Notes: generated by a model from the sequence alone, not told the origin. A stretch of 51,765 nucleotides of DNA from Mycolicibacter sinensis (GCF_001667375.1 NZ_LZIN01000091.1:1-51765), one strand, 5' to 3'; positions 1 through 8,413 are shown, counted from the stretch's first letter. A program made the numbers and translations.

Positions 1-761
1 GCCCAGCCCCCGGCGCCCCAGCGTTCCCCGCTGTTGGGGTACGCGATCACCGGCTTGCCGGTGACCCGGCGGGCGATCTCGATGGCCGGCAGCACATCGG
101 CGGGTGCACAGCAGTTCACCCCGACCGCGACGATCTGTGGTACCCCGGCCGCGACCGCGAAGGCGTCGGTCAGCGGCTGGCCCGCACGAGTCGCCGTGCC
201 GTCGATGGTGTAGCTGAGCCAGGCCGGTACCTGCGCTTCGCGCACCAGGCCCACCAGGGCCTCGGCCTCGTCGATGTCGGGCACGGTTTCCAGCGCGAGC
301 ACGTCAGCCCCGGCGGCGGCCAGGACCTCCAGTCGGGGGCGGTGCCACGCCGCCAGCTCGGCAACCGAAAGCCCATACCGGCCAACGTATTCCGAGCCAT
401 CAGCGCGGGCGGCACCGTAGGGCCCGATCGAGGCCGCCACCCAGTGCCCACTCGCGGCGCCGCCGGCCTCCCGGGCGAGTTCCACACTGCGGCGCAGCAG
501 CGCCAGCGCACCACGCTGGTCGACCCCGCGGGCGGCCAGGCCCGCGAAGCTCGCCTGATAGCTGGCGGTGGTGGCGATCTGCGCGCCCGCGGTGAAGAAC
601 GCGGCGTGTACGGCCGCGATCGCATCGGGGGCGTCGAGCAGCAGTCGGGCCGACCACAGCGGATCCGCCAGGTCGGCGCCGCGGGCTTCCAGCTCGGTGG
701 CCAGCCCCCCATCGGCGACGAGCACGGTATCGTCGGGCACGGCGAACCCCACGTTCGCCAC
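1..761 (-). CDS. mmuM: Homocysteine S-methyltransferase, partial (C-terminus beyond left edge)
   Basis: Transfers a methyl group from S-methylmethionine (or S-adenosylmethionine) to homocysteine to make methionine, in the cytoplasm. Translating the minus strand from the GTG at 761 gives an unbroken frame to the window edge (about 253 residues). It shows the N-terminal family motif VADGGLATELEARGADL and, near the edge, GVNC, which holds the first zinc-binding cysteine; the expected later Cys-Cys pair would lie outside the window. The GTG is preceded by AGGAG with 7 bases between, which decides the start. The gene diverges from clpX, as mmuM (Rv2458) and clpX do in M. tuberculosis. The frame is easy to miss because it has no stop inside the window. 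Confidence 0.88.
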   Translation of the reverse strand, partial: MANVGFAVPDDTVLVADGGLATELEARGADLADPLWSARLLLDAPDAIAAVHAAFFTAGAQIATTASYQASFAGLAARGVDQRGALALLRRSVELAREAGGAASGHWVAASIGPYGAARADGSEYVGRYGLSVAELAAWHRPRLEVLAAAGADVLALETVPDIDEAEALVGLVREAQVPAWLSYTIDGTATRAGQPLTDAFAVAAGVPQIVAVGVNCCAPADVLPAIEIARRVTGKPVIAYPNSGERWGAGGW

Positions 762-1008
762 TGTAGGGCTCCTGGGCGCCGGCCGTCTTACGGCTGGATA
801 ACGCCGACGACACGCGCCAGCGCGTCAGACGCCGGGATGGCGGTACGGGCGATATCTTCTTGGAGCAGACGTACAGGCCCACAAACGAAATACCAACGAC
901 GCGATTCGGCCTTATCGGTCGCCTCGCACCGGAATGAGCGGGTAGCGTCGGGGCAGACACCGACACCCCGACGACTAACGGCGAACAGGAAGTAGGTCGT
1001 AACGCACT
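762..1008. promoter_or_regulatory. Divergent mmuM/clpX intergenic region with candidate clpX -10
   Basis: These 247 bases separate the two divergent starts and hold no convincing gene. A TAGCGT hexamer at 943-948 fits the mycobacterial -10 pattern TANNNT and would give clpX a leader of roughly 55 bases; I see no good -35. The stretch around it (CGGAATG, GC-rich spacer, GGTAGCGTCGGG) recurs upstream of the oxidoreductase gene that begins at 8821. AGGA lies at 987-990, rather far (18 bases) from the clpX ATG. Confidence 0.35.
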
Positions 1009-2292
1009 ATGGCGCGCATCGGAGACGGCGGTGACTTGCTGAAATGTTCGTTCTGCGGAAAGAGTCAGAAGCAGGTCAAGAAGCTCATCGCGGGTCCGGG
1101 CGTCTACATCTGCGATGAATGCATCGACCTGTGCAACGAGATCATCGAAGAGGAGCTGGCCGACGCCGACGACGTCAAGCTCGACGAGCTGCCCAAGCCC
1201 GCTGAGATCCGGGACTTCCTGGAGGGTTACGTCATCGGTCAGGACACCGCCAAACGCACGCTGGCGGTGGCCGTCTACAACCACTACAAGCGCATTCAGG
1301 CCGGCGAGAAGAGCCGCGATTCGCGCTCGGGTGAGCCGGTAGAGCTGACCAAGTCCAACATCTTGATGCTGGGCCCCACCGGCTGCGGCAAGACCTACCT
1401 GGCCCAGACCCTGGCCAAGATGCTCAACGTGCCATTCGCGATCGCCGACGCCACCGCGCTGACCGAGGCGGGCTACGTGGGTGAGGACGTGGAGAACATT
1501 CTGCTCAAGCTGATCCAGGCCGCCGACTATGACGTCAAACGCGCCGAGACCGGGATCGTCTACATCGACGAGGTCGACAAGATCGCCCGCAAGAGCGAGA
1601 ACCCGTCGATCACCCGCGACGTCTCCGGCGAGGGCGTACAGCAGGCGCTGCTGAAGATCCTGGAGGGCACCCAGGCGTCGGTTCCGCCGCAGGGTGGGCG
1701 CAAGCACCCGCACCAGGAGTTCATCCAGATCGACACCACCAACGTGTTGTTCATCGTCGCCGGGGCATTCGCCGGCCTGGAGAAGATCGTCTCCGACCGG
1801 GTCGGCAAGCGCGGCTTGGGATTTGGTGCCGAGGTTCGCTCCAAGGCGGAGGTCGACACCGTCGATCACTTCGCCGAGGTGATGCCCGAAGACCTGATCA
1901 AGTTCGGATTGATTCCGGAGTTCATCGGCCGGCTGCCGGTGGTGGCCTCGGTGACCAACCTGGACATGGAGTCGTTGGTCAAGATCCTCTCCGAGCCGAA
2001 GAACGCTCTGGTGAAGCAGTACACCCGGCTGTTCGAGATGGACGGGGTGGAGCTGGAGTTCAGCCAGGACGCGCTGGAGGCGATCGCCGATCAGGCCATC
2101 CACCGCGGCACCGGGGCGCGGGGCCTGCGGGCGATCATGGAAGAAGTGTTGCTGCCGGTGATGTATGACATTCCCAGCCGCAATGACGTCGCCAAGGTCG
2201 TGGTGACCAAGGAAACGGTGCAGGACAACGTGTTGCCGACCATCGTGCCGCGCAAGGCGTCGCGGTCCGAACGTCGCGACAAGAGCGCCTAG
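1009..2292 (+). CDS. clpX: ATP-dependent Clp protease ATP-binding subunit ClpX
   Basis: AAA+ unfoldase that recognises tagged proteins and feeds them to the ClpP1P2 peptidase in the cytoplasm; essential in mycobacteria. The 427-residue product has the N-terminal C4 zinc-binding domain (C13, C16, C35, C38), Walker A GPTGCGKT near residue 120, Walker B VYIDEVDKIA, and the sensor region with RGTGARGLRAIMEE near the C-terminus. Length and sequence agree closely with M. tuberculosis ClpX. The ATG at 1009 gives the standard MARIGDGGDLLKCSFCGKS start. The stop overlaps that of the convergent desaturase in a shared CTAG palindrome (2289-2292). Confidence 0.98.
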   Translation: MARIGDGGDLLKCSFCGKSQKQVKKLIAGPGVYICDECIDLCNEIIEEELADADDVKLDELPKPAEIRDFLEGYVIGQDTAKRTLAVAVYNHYKRIQAGEKSRDSRSGEPVELTKSNILMLGPTGCGKTYLAQTLAKMLNVPFAIADATALTEAGYVGEDVENILLKLIQAADYDVKRAETGIVYIDEVDKIARKSENPSITRDVSGEGVQQALLKILEGTQASVPPQGGRKHPHQEFIQIDTTNVLFIVAGAFAGLEKIVSDRVGKRGLGFGAEVRSKAEVDTVDHFAEVMPEDLIKFGLIPEFIGRLPVVASVTNLDMESLVKILSEPKNALVKQYTRLFEMDGVELEFSQDALEAIADQAIHRGTGARGLRAIMEEVLLPVMYDIPSRNDVAKVVVTKETVQDNVLPTIVPRKASRSERRDKSA

Positions 2293-3431
2293 TCGACAGC
2301 GGGCGCGGCGGTCCGTTTCAGGGCGGTTCGCAGTCGGTGTCGCCGAGCACCCGGGCCGGCTGCCTGGGGGTCAGGCAGGGCCAGCCTGACAATGGTGCGG
2401 GCGACCATCAGGTACTGGCGCGGCAGCGGACCAGTGGTGTACGGCAGGTCGTACTTCTCGCATAACGCCCGCACTTGGACCGCGATCTCCGGGAGGCGGT
2501 TGCTGGGCAGGTCGGGGAACAGATGATGCTCGATCTGATAACACAGGTTGCCGCTCAGGTATCCCAGTACAGGTCCCGCGTCGAAGTTCGCGGAGCCCAG
2601 CATCTGTCGCAGATACCATTCGGAGCGGGTTTCGCGCTCCAGCACCGCCGGGTCGAATTTTTCGGCGCCGTCGGGAAAGTGGCCACAAAAGATCACCAGG
2701 TACGCCCACACGTTCCGGATCAGATTGGCGCTGGCGTTGGCCGCGAAGGTCCGGCGCCAGCGCTGTCCACCCAGCGCGGGAAAGAGCAGATATTCCTTGG
2801 TCACCTGGCGGGCGGCTTTGCGGAGGAACGTCCGGGTGGCCGCGGACTTCTCGGCGTCGGTCCGAGCGCGGCTGCGCCCAGAGGCCAGGGTGTGCAGGGC
2901 GACGCCCCATTGGAACCCCACCGCCAGCACCAGGTTGGCCAGCGGCTGTAACAGGTTGCCGGGTCCCCAAGGCTGGTCACGGCTGACCCGCATGATGCCG
3001 AACCCCATGTCCTCGTCCATCCCGATGATGTTGGTGAACACGTGGTGGGAATAGTTGTGGGAGTAGCGCCACTGTGCCGAGACGGCCGTCATATCCCATT
3101 CCCACGTGTTGGAATGGATCTCCGGATCGTTCATCCAGTCCCATTGGCCGTGAGTCACGTTGTGGCCGATCTCCATGTTTTCGACGCACTTTGCCACCGC
3201 CAGCGCGGCCGTGCCCAGCATCCAGCCCAGCCTGGTCTTGCTGCGGTGGATCACCACCCGCGCCGCGACATCCAGCAGCCGTTGGAACACGATCGTGCGG
3301 TGGATGTAGGCGGCGTCTCGGGCGCCGAGGGAGGCTTCGACGCCGCGGCGGATCGCGTCCAGCTCAAGGCCAAGCGCTTCGACGTCGGATTCGCTGAGAT
3401 GGGCGTAGCGGCCGACCTGGCTGATTGCCAC
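2289..3431 (-). CDS. Membrane fatty acid desaturase (DesA3/linoleoyl-CoA desaturase type)
   Basis: Diiron membrane desaturase that probably introduces a double bond into a fatty acyl-CoA or lipid acyl chain. The 380 residues carry the three histidine boxes of the family: H90-x3-H94 (HNVTH), H125-x3-HH (HNYSHH, 125-130) and QIEHH (299-303). Hydrophobic segments around residues 70-80, 160-180 and 240-250 fit membrane insertion. It begins at a GTG (3431) with AGGA eight bases upstream. It resembles M. tuberculosis DesA3 but is a little shorter; the exact substrate and double-bond position cannot be read from sequence. It stands where H37Rv has a transporter gene (Rv2456c) between clpX and korA. 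It presumably depends on a reductase elsewhere in the genome. Confidence 0.85.
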   Translation of the reverse strand: MAISQVGRYAHLSESDVEALGLELDAIRRGVEASLGARDAAYIHRTIVFQRLLDVAARVVIHRSKTRLGWMLGTAALAVAKCVENMEIGHNVTHGQWDWMNDPEIHSNTWEWDMTAVSAQWRYSHNYSHHVFTNIIGMDEDMGFGIMRVSRDQPWGPGNLLQPLANLVLAVGFQWGVALHTLASGRSRARTDAEKSAATRTFLRKAARQVTKEYLLFPALGGQRWRRTFAANASANLIRNVWAYLVIFCGHFPDGAEKFDPAVLERETRSEWYLRQMLGSANFDAGPVLGYLSGNLCYQIEHHLFPDLPSNRLPEIAVQVRALCEKYDLPYTTGPLPRQYLMVARTIVRLALPDPQAAGPGARRHRLRTALKRTAAPAVD

Positions 3432-3818
3432 GTGACGATTCCTAAGGTGGTGGGTACGTCGACGGGGAGCCAGGGCTGTTTTGTCGATCTGGCCCGCACC
3501 CTACGCGACGATCTGCCTCGGTGCGACGCGAGCGGGACACCGGGAGCCGCTGGTCAGCTGCATCTCTGCGACACAAAGTAATCCCAGCTGTGCCGGGCGT
3601 TCATGCGCTGGCGACGGCGCCGCGCGGCCAAACCTTACTCGCCGGTAGCGATCTTTCTTAAAGTTCGGCCGCCGCCTATAGTGATGAAAACCACATTCTT
3701 GGTCGTGGTCGGGTGCGAACTCGGCCCTGACGTCGGGGTTTCACCGTCAACCGGTGCCGTTTCGACACGGTGTGGCGTCGAACCGTCTCTAAGAACGATG
3801 CAATAATCGGTACCGCCA
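3432..3818. promoter_or_regulatory. Divergent desaturase/korA intergenic region
   Basis: This 387-base gap between divergent starts has no convincing gene: the short frames in it show no family features. A TATAGT hexamer at 3678-3683 with TTCTTA at 3655-3660 (17-base spacing) is a plausible plus-strand promoter for korA, giving a leader of about 130 bases. AATAAT at 3803-3808 is a second possible -10 close to the start. TTCGAC (3761-3766) and GTCGAA (3777-3782) form an inverted repeat with a 10-base centre that could be an operator or leader hairpin. Confidence 0.3.
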
Positions 3819-5831
3819 GTGACAGAAAAAAATGTGGGTGCGCCAGTCGCGCTGCGCGGGCCCGGGGAGACAGTGATGGAAGGCGGGGCCGTGGGTCCGA
3901 GCGGTAACGGAGCCGGGTCGGCGCCCGGGCGCCAAAAACTCGAGAAAGTCGTCATCCGTTTCGCCGGGGACTCCGGTGACGGTATGCAGCTCACCGGCGA
4001 TCGCTTCACCTCCGAGGCGGCGCTGTTCGGCAACGACCTGGCCACCCAGCCCAACTACCCGGCCGAGATCCGCGCACCTCAGGGCACCCTGCCGGGCGTG
4101 TCGTCGTTCCAGATCCAGATCGCCGACTTTGACATCCTGACCGCCGGCGACCGCCCCGACGTACTGGTGGCGATGAACCCCGCGGCCCTGAAGGCCAACA
4201 TCGGCGACCTGCCCCGCGGCGGGATGGTGATCGTCAACTCCGACGAGTTCACCAAGCGCAACCTGGCCAAGATCGGTTACGAGAACAACCCGCTGGACAC
4301 CGAGGAACTCACCGACTACGTCGTGGTCCCGGTCGCGATGACCTCGCTGACGCTGGGCGCGGTCGAGGTGATCGGCGCGACCAAGAAGGACGGCGCGCGC
4401 GCCAAGAACATGTTCGCCCTGGGCCTGCTGTCCTGGATGTACGGCCGGGAGCTGGCGAGCAGCGAACGCTTCATCCGGGAGAAGTTCGCCAAGAAGCCTG
4501 ACGTCGCCGAGGCCAACGTGCTGGCGCTCAAGGCGGGCTGGAACTACGGCGAGACCACCGAGGCGTTCGGCACCACCTACGAGATCTCACCGGCCAAGCT
4601 GCCGGCGGGCGAGTACCGCCAGATCTCGGGCAACACCGCTCTCGCCTATGGCGTCATCACCGCCGGCCAGTTGGCCGACACCCAGGTGGTGCTGGGGACC
4701 TACCCGATCACCCCGGCCTCGGACATCCTGCACGAGCTGTCCAAGCACAAGAACTTCAACGTGCTGACCTTCCAGGCCGAGGACGAGATCGCCGGGATCG
4801 GTGCGGCGATCGGCGCCTCCTACGGTGGCGCGCTGGGCGTCACCAGCACCTCCGGCCCGGGCTTGGCGCTCAAGGCCGAAGCGCTGGGCTTGGCCGTGAT
4901 GACCGAGCTGCCGCTGCTGTTGATCAATGTTCAGCGCGGCGGCCCGTCGACCGGCCTGCCGACCAAGACCGAGCAGGCGGATCTGCTGCAGGCGCTGTAC
5001 GGCCGCAACGGTGAGTCGCCGGTCGCGGTGCTGGCGCCGTGCACGCCGTCGGACTGCTTCGAGACCGCCATCGAGGCCGTCCGGATCGCGCTGGCCTACC
5101 GCACGCCGGTGGTGCTGCTGTCCGACGGGGCGATCGCCAACGGTTCCGAGCCGTGGCGCATCCCCGACGTCGCCTCGATGGAGCCCATCGAGCGCAACCT
5201 GGCCAAGGCCGGCGAGCCCTTCCAGCCCTACGCCCGTGACCCCGAGACCCTGGCCCGGCAGTTCGCCATCCCGGGCACCCCAGGGCTCGAGCACCGGATC
5301 GGTGGGCTGGAGAAGGCCAACGGCTCCGGGGAGATCTCCTACGAGCCGGCCAACCACGACCTGATGGTGCGGTTGCGTCAGGCCAAGATCGACGGCATCA
5401 AGATCCCCGACCTGGTCGTCGACGACCCGACCGGTGACGCGGAGCTGCTGCTGCTGGGCTGGGGCAGTTCCTACGGACCGATCGCCGAGGCGTGCCGACG
5501 GGTCCGGCGCGGCGGCGTCAAGGTCGCGCAGGCGCACCTGCGCTACCTCAACCCGCTGCCGGCCAACCTGGGCGAGGTGCTGCGGCGCTACCCGAAGGTC
5601 GTGCTGCCGGAGATGAACCTGGGCCAGCTGGCGCTGCTGCTGCGCGGCCGCTACCTGGTCGACATCCAGTCGGTGACCAAGGTGGCCGGCAAGGCCTTCC
5701 TCGCCGAAGAGGTGGAGGGGATCATCGACGACGCGCTGTCCGGGACGCTGGCCGCGCGGGAGAACGAGAAGGCGTCGCTGGCCAAGGCCACGGCGGTCAC
5801 CATTGCGGGTACAGCAGGAGCGAAGTCATGA
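3819..5831 (+). CDS. korA: 2-oxoglutarate:ferredoxin oxidoreductase, alpha (gamma-alpha fusion) subunit
   Basis: Large subunit of the thiamine-diphosphate enzyme that decarboxylates 2-oxoglutarate to succinyl-CoA and passes electrons to ferredoxin, an oxygen-tolerant route in the mycobacterial TCA cycle. The 670-residue protein has the gamma domain first (VIRFAGDSGDGMQLTGDRF near residue 50) and then the pyrimidine-binding alpha domain from about residue 265 (GNTALAYGVITAG, TYPITPASDILHEL), as in M. tuberculosis Rv2455c. GTG 3819 is used here; an ATG at 3876 is an alternative that removes a poorly conserved N-terminus. It overlaps korB by ATGA, so the two subunits are probably translationally coupled. 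Confidence 0.95.
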   Translation: MTEKNVGAPVALRGPGETVMEGGAVGPSGNGAGSAPGRQKLEKVVIRFAGDSGDGMQLTGDRFTSEAALFGNDLATQPNYPAEIRAPQGTLPGVSSFQIQIADFDILTAGDRPDVLVAMNPAALKANIGDLPRGGMVIVNSDEFTKRNLAKIGYENNPLDTEELTDYVVVPVAMTSLTLGAVEVIGATKKDGARAKNMFALGLLSWMYGRELASSERFIREKFAKKPDVAEANVLALKAGWNYGETTEAFGTTYEISPAKLPAGEYRQISGNTALAYGVITAGQLADTQVVLGTYPITPASDILHELSKHKNFNVLTFQAEDEIAGIGAAIGASYGGALGVTSTSGPGLALKAEALGLAVMTELPLLLINVQRGGPSTGLPTKTEQADLLQALYGRNGESPVAVLAPCTPSDCFETAIEAVRIALAYRTPVVLLSDGAIANGSEPWRIPDVASMEPIERNLAKAGEPFQPYARDPETLARQFAIPGTPGLEHRIGGLEKANGSGEISYEPANHDLMVRLRQAKIDGIKIPDLVVDDPTGDAELLLLGWGSSYGPIAEACRRVRRGGVKVAQAHLRYLNPLPANLGEVLRRYPKVVLPEMNLGQLALLLRGRYLVDIQSVTKVAGKAFLAEEVEGIIDDALSGTLAARENEKASLAKATAVTIAGTAGAKS

Positions 5832-6913
5832 CCGCAGAACCGACGACCGAATCGCTGGTCGGCACCGAGCTGGGGCTGACCGCCCTCAGCGGGGTGCCCA
5901 CCACCGACGAGCCGCAGAAGTCCAAGGACTTCACCTCCGACCAGGAGGTGCGCTGGTGCCCGGGGTGTGGCGACTACGCCATCCTCAACACGATGCGCAA
6001 CTTCCTGCCCGAGCTGGGGCTGCGCCGGGAGAATGTGGTGTTCGTCAGCGGGATCGGCTGCTCCAGCCGATTCCCGTACTACATGAACACCTACGGGGTG
6101 CACTCGATCCACGGCCGCGGCCCGACGTTCGCCACCGGGCTGGCGACCGCCCGCGAAGACCTGAAGGTCTTCCTGATCACCGGTGACGGCGACGCGCTGT
6201 CGATCGGCGGCAACCACCTGATCCACACCTTGCGCCGCAACGTCAACATCACCATCCTGCTGTTCAACAACCGGATCTACGGCCTGACCAAAGGCCAGTA
6301 CTCGCCGACGTCGGAGACCGGCAAGATCACCAAGTCGACGCCATTCGGGTCGCTGGACAACCCGTTCAACCCGGTCTCGCTGGCGATCGGCGCCGAGGCG
6401 ACGTTCGTCGGGCGCGCCCTCGACTCCGACCGCAAGGGCCTCACCGAGGTGCTGCGCGGGGCGATGGAGCACCGCGGCTCGGCGCTGGTGGAAATCCTGC
6501 AGGACTGCCCGGTGTTCAACGACGGCTCCTTCGACCTGCTGCGCAAGGAGGGTGCGGAGAACCGCCTCATCAACGTCCGCCAGGGCGAGCGGATCATCTT
6601 CGGCGCCGAGGGTGAGTTTTGCGTGATCAAGACCGGCTACGGGCTGGAGGTCGCCAAGACCGCCAACGTGTCGGCCGACCAGATCGTCGTGCACGACGCC
6701 ACCCTGGCCGACTCCTCCTACGCGTTCGCGCTGTCGCGGCTGTCCGAGCAGGACCTGTCGCACTTCCCGATGGGCATCTTCCGCAAGATCACCAAGCCCA
6801 CCTACGACGACCTGGCTCGCGCGCAGGTCGCCGCGGCGCGGCAGGCAAGCGCGCACGACTCCGCCGCACTACAGGCGCTGCTGCGTGGCCGCGACACCTG
6901 GACCGTGGATTAA
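5828..6913 (+). CDS. korB: 2-oxoglutarate:ferredoxin oxidoreductase, beta subunit
   Basis: Small subunit that binds thiamine diphosphate and the iron-sulfur cluster and works with KorA in oxidative decarboxylation of 2-oxoglutarate. The 361 residues contain WCPGCGDY (C44, C47), a further cysteine in SGIGCSSRFP, and the thiamine-diphosphate motif GDGD at 119-122 that closes with NN at 147-148. The ATG at 5828 overlaps the korA stop. A longer frame reaching back to 5492 lies inside korA and is not used. mobA follows 15 bases downstream in the same direction, probably in one transcript. Confidence 0.96.
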   Translation: MTAEPTTESLVGTELGLTALSGVPTTDEPQKSKDFTSDQEVRWCPGCGDYAILNTMRNFLPELGLRRENVVFVSGIGCSSRFPYYMNTYGVHSIHGRGPTFATGLATAREDLKVFLITGDGDALSIGGNHLIHTLRRNVNITILLFNNRIYGLTKGQYSPTSETGKITKSTPFGSLDNPFNPVSLAIGAEATFVGRALDSDRKGLTEVLRGAMEHRGSALVEILQDCPVFNDGSFDLLRKEGAENRLINVRQGERIIFGAEGEFCVIKTGYGLEVAKTANVSADQIVVHDATLADSSYAFALSRLSEQDLSHFPMGIFRKITKPTYDDLARAQVAAARQASAHDSAALQALLRGRDTWTVD

Positions 6914-6928
6914 GGCGAGGCTGACACC

Positions 6929-7504
6929 ATGACCGGCCGGTTGGCCGGGGTCGTACTGGCCGGCGGCGCCTCGCGCCGGATGGGCCGCGACAAGGCCGTC
7001 CTGACCGTCGACGGGATGTTCGACGGCCGCACCCTGGTGGAGCACCTGGTATCGGTCGTCTCCCGGCGCTGCGATCCGGTCTTCGTGGTGGCCGCCCAGG
7101 AGCAGGCACTGCCCGCTCTTGCCGCGCAGGTGCTGCGCGACGAGGTGCCCGGCCTGGGTCCGCTGCCGGCCATCGGACTGGGCCTGCGGGCCGCGGCGCA
7201 CGCGGGCGCCGAACGCGCCTTCGTCTGCGCGGTCGACATGCCGTTTCTGACGCCAGAACTGATCGCCCACTTGGCCGGGACGCGCGCACCCGCCGACGTC
7301 GTGCTACCGCGGGCGGTCCGCGACCACTATCTGGCCGGGGTTTACCGCACAGCCTTGGCCGAGACCGTCGACGCGCTGGTCGCCGCAGGGGAGCGGCGAG
7401 TAGGGGCGCTGGTCGATCTGGTCGACGTCCGGCGCATCGTGGTGACCGATGCGGCCCCGCTGACCAACCTCAACTCTCCGGACGATGTGGCCGGACTGTC
7501 GTGA
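6929..7504 (+). CDS. mobA: Molybdenum cofactor guanylyltransferase MobA
   Basis: Transfers GMP from GTP to molybdopterin to make the guanine dinucleotide form of the molybdenum cofactor. The 191-residue protein opens with the nucleotidyltransferase signature LAGGASRRMGRDK (residues 10-22), followed by the acidic metal-binding stretch CAVDMPFLTPELI and the C-terminal LTNLNSPDD typical of MobA. A GGCGAGG ribosome site lies just ahead of the ATG. Its place after korAB matches Rv2453c. Confidence 0.9.
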   Translation: MTGRLAGVVLAGGASRRMGRDKAVLTVDGMFDGRTLVEHLVSVVSRRCDPVFVVAAQEQALPALAAQVLRDEVPGLGPLPAIGLGLRAAAHAGAERAFVCAVDMPFLTPELIAHLAGTRAPADVVLPRAVRDHYLAGVYRTALAETVDALVAAGERRVGALVDLVDVRRIVVTDAAPLTNLNSPDDVAGLS

Positions 7505-7627
7505 GCGCACCGGCGAAGCCCTCGGGACTTGAGCTGTTGACAGCAAATATCACTGGGCGATTCTGATAACGGTTTTTGTGACGCCGCGCTAGGTGTAAAC
7601 AAACTTTTCTGTTATCTCGCCGACATA

Positions 7628-7645
7628 CGGCGATTATCATCGCCG
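7628..7645 (+). terminator. Hairpin after mobA, possible terminator
   Basis: CGGCGAT (7628-7634) and ATCGCCG (7639-7645) pair perfectly around a TATC loop, followed by a run of G rather than T. It lies about 120 bases past mobA. Mycobacterial terminators often lack a T tract, so this may end the korAB-mobA transcript, but it could equally be an unrelated palindrome. Confidence 0.3.
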
Positions 7646-8002
7646 GGGGGCCGTGGCCCCGCGGCCGGTATGCCTGCGCTCGGACGGCGAAAGCATCTGT
7701 CGGGGAGCGAATTTCGGTCGTCGGCAACGGAAGGGACGCTGTCGGCGCCGATCGGCTGAAATGCCAGTCCGCAATGGCCCGACAGCTTTCGTAACGAAAA
7801 CAAATAATCTCGATGATCCGGCGAATGGGTGAAGCCGCGACCCGGCGAGCGGGGAGAGGCGGGCGGGGCGGGGCATGCAGGGTCGATGATGTTCTGACCT
7901 GCATGCTGCTGGGGCAGATGATGCCCTTGGGGCCGGTGGGGTGGTGCTGTCGCTCGCGCCGGCACGCAAATGACCGGAAAAACCGCATCCCTTTCCGTGG
8001 CC

Positions 8003-8050
8003 CAGCCCACAAAATAACCGTGATTTGACTCACGAAAATCGGGTGGGCTG
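8003..8050. repeat. Inverted repeat enclosing the CRP-like site
   Basis: CAGCCCAC at 8003-8010 is matched by GTGGGCTG at 8043-8050, an exact 8-base inverted repeat. GGCC on each outer side can extend the pairing past a small bulge. The CRP-like palindrome sits inside the loop, so the whole unit can be drawn as a nested cruciform or RNA stem. Whether the outer arms matter is unknown. Confidence 0.5.
8019..8034. promoter_or_regulatory. CRP/Cmr-type cAMP receptor protein site upstream of rpfE
   Basis: CGTGA-TTTGAC-TCACG matches the GTGA-N6-TCAC core of the mycobacterial CRP (Rv3676) consensus with perfect dyad symmetry. Its centre at 8026.5 lies about 86 bases upstream of the start point predicted from the promoter at 8078-8106, within the range for upstream activation. 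In M. tuberculosis CRP is known to act on rpfA; a role at rpfE here is inference. Confidence 0.55.
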
Positions 8051-8077
8051 CCGGCCCCGTCCGGAAGCGGAAAGTTA

Positions 8078-8106
8078 TTGCTGACCTGCTGTAACCATTC
8101 AATAGT
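8078..8106 (+). promoter_or_regulatory. Candidate sigma-A promoter for rpfE
   Basis: TTGCTG at 8078-8083 and AATAGT at 8101-8106 are separated by exactly 17 bases. Transcription would start near 8113, leaving a leader of about 300 bases before the rpfE ATG. The hexamers match consensus only moderately. Confidence 0.4.
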
Positions 8107-8191
8107 CCGCTGTGATGGTTTCGTTATCTGCCCGAGATGCTCGCGACATCCGGCTGGACGGGACGTATGAGCGTTTCGTAAATTTCCCTTC

Positions 8192-8367
8192 GCCCGAATG
8201 TCGGGCAAACAAATTGAATCCACGGACCGCGTGTGAGCGGGGCCGCGGGCGGCCCCATGAATGCTTCCGCGGTGCCGGGTGTCATCCCCGGCGGGCAGAC
8301 CCTGCCCCCGCTGTCGTGCCCGACCAAGACGGCACGTCTCGAAAACTACTCCACCTGGGCCACCAGG
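8192..8367 (+). ncRNA. Hairpin-rich rpfE leader (candidate cis-regulatory RNA)
   Basis: Six perfect hairpins stand in tandem: 8192-8206 (GCCCGA/TCGGGC), 8239-8256 (GGGGCCG/CGGCCCC), 8274-8292 (GCCGGG/CCCGGC), 8293-8307 (GGGCAG/CTGCCC), 8315-8336 (CGTGCC/GGCACG) and 8354-8367 (CCTGG/CCAGG). The segment has no supported gene and ends 46 bases before the rpfE start. CCGCCAGCTCACCT at its 3' side recalls the last conserved block of c-di-AMP (ydaO) riboswitches, but the other blocks are not recognisable. It is a structured leader of unknown function. Confidence 0.35.
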
Positions 8368-8413
8368 CCCGCCAGCTCACCTGCACTTCGGCGCGCGCGC
8401 AGCGAAAGGAACG

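Larger units (their letters stand above)
7505..8413. other. 909-base gene-free stretch between mobA and rpfE
   Basis: No frame here looks like a real protein: the open frames on both strands are short, arginine/proline-rich shadows without a ribosome site or family motif. The first 500 bases are less GC-rich than the flanking genes. The stretch holds a hairpin after mobA, a CRP-like site, a plausible promoter and a hairpin-rich leader leading into rpfE, each listed separately. In H37Rv two small hypothetical genes occupy this position. Confidence 0.5.

Noticed and set aside
5492..5827. An N-terminal extension of KorB reaching back into korA
   Set aside because: The ATG at 5828 gives the normal KorB N-terminus and an ATGA overlap; the extension is korA read in another frame.
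7470..8223. Minus-strand frames of about 200 residues between mobA and rpfE
   Set aside because: Arginine/proline-rich composition, mutual overlap, no ribosome sites and no family features; the DNA is better read as control sequence.
8192..8400. A canonical c-di-AMP (ydaO) riboswitch ahead of rpfE
   Set aside because: Only the 3' CAGCTCACC-like block is recognisable; the GGGGRACC, GGGGTGAATC and CCGAATCCG blocks expected before it are absent. Kept only as an unclassified structured leader.
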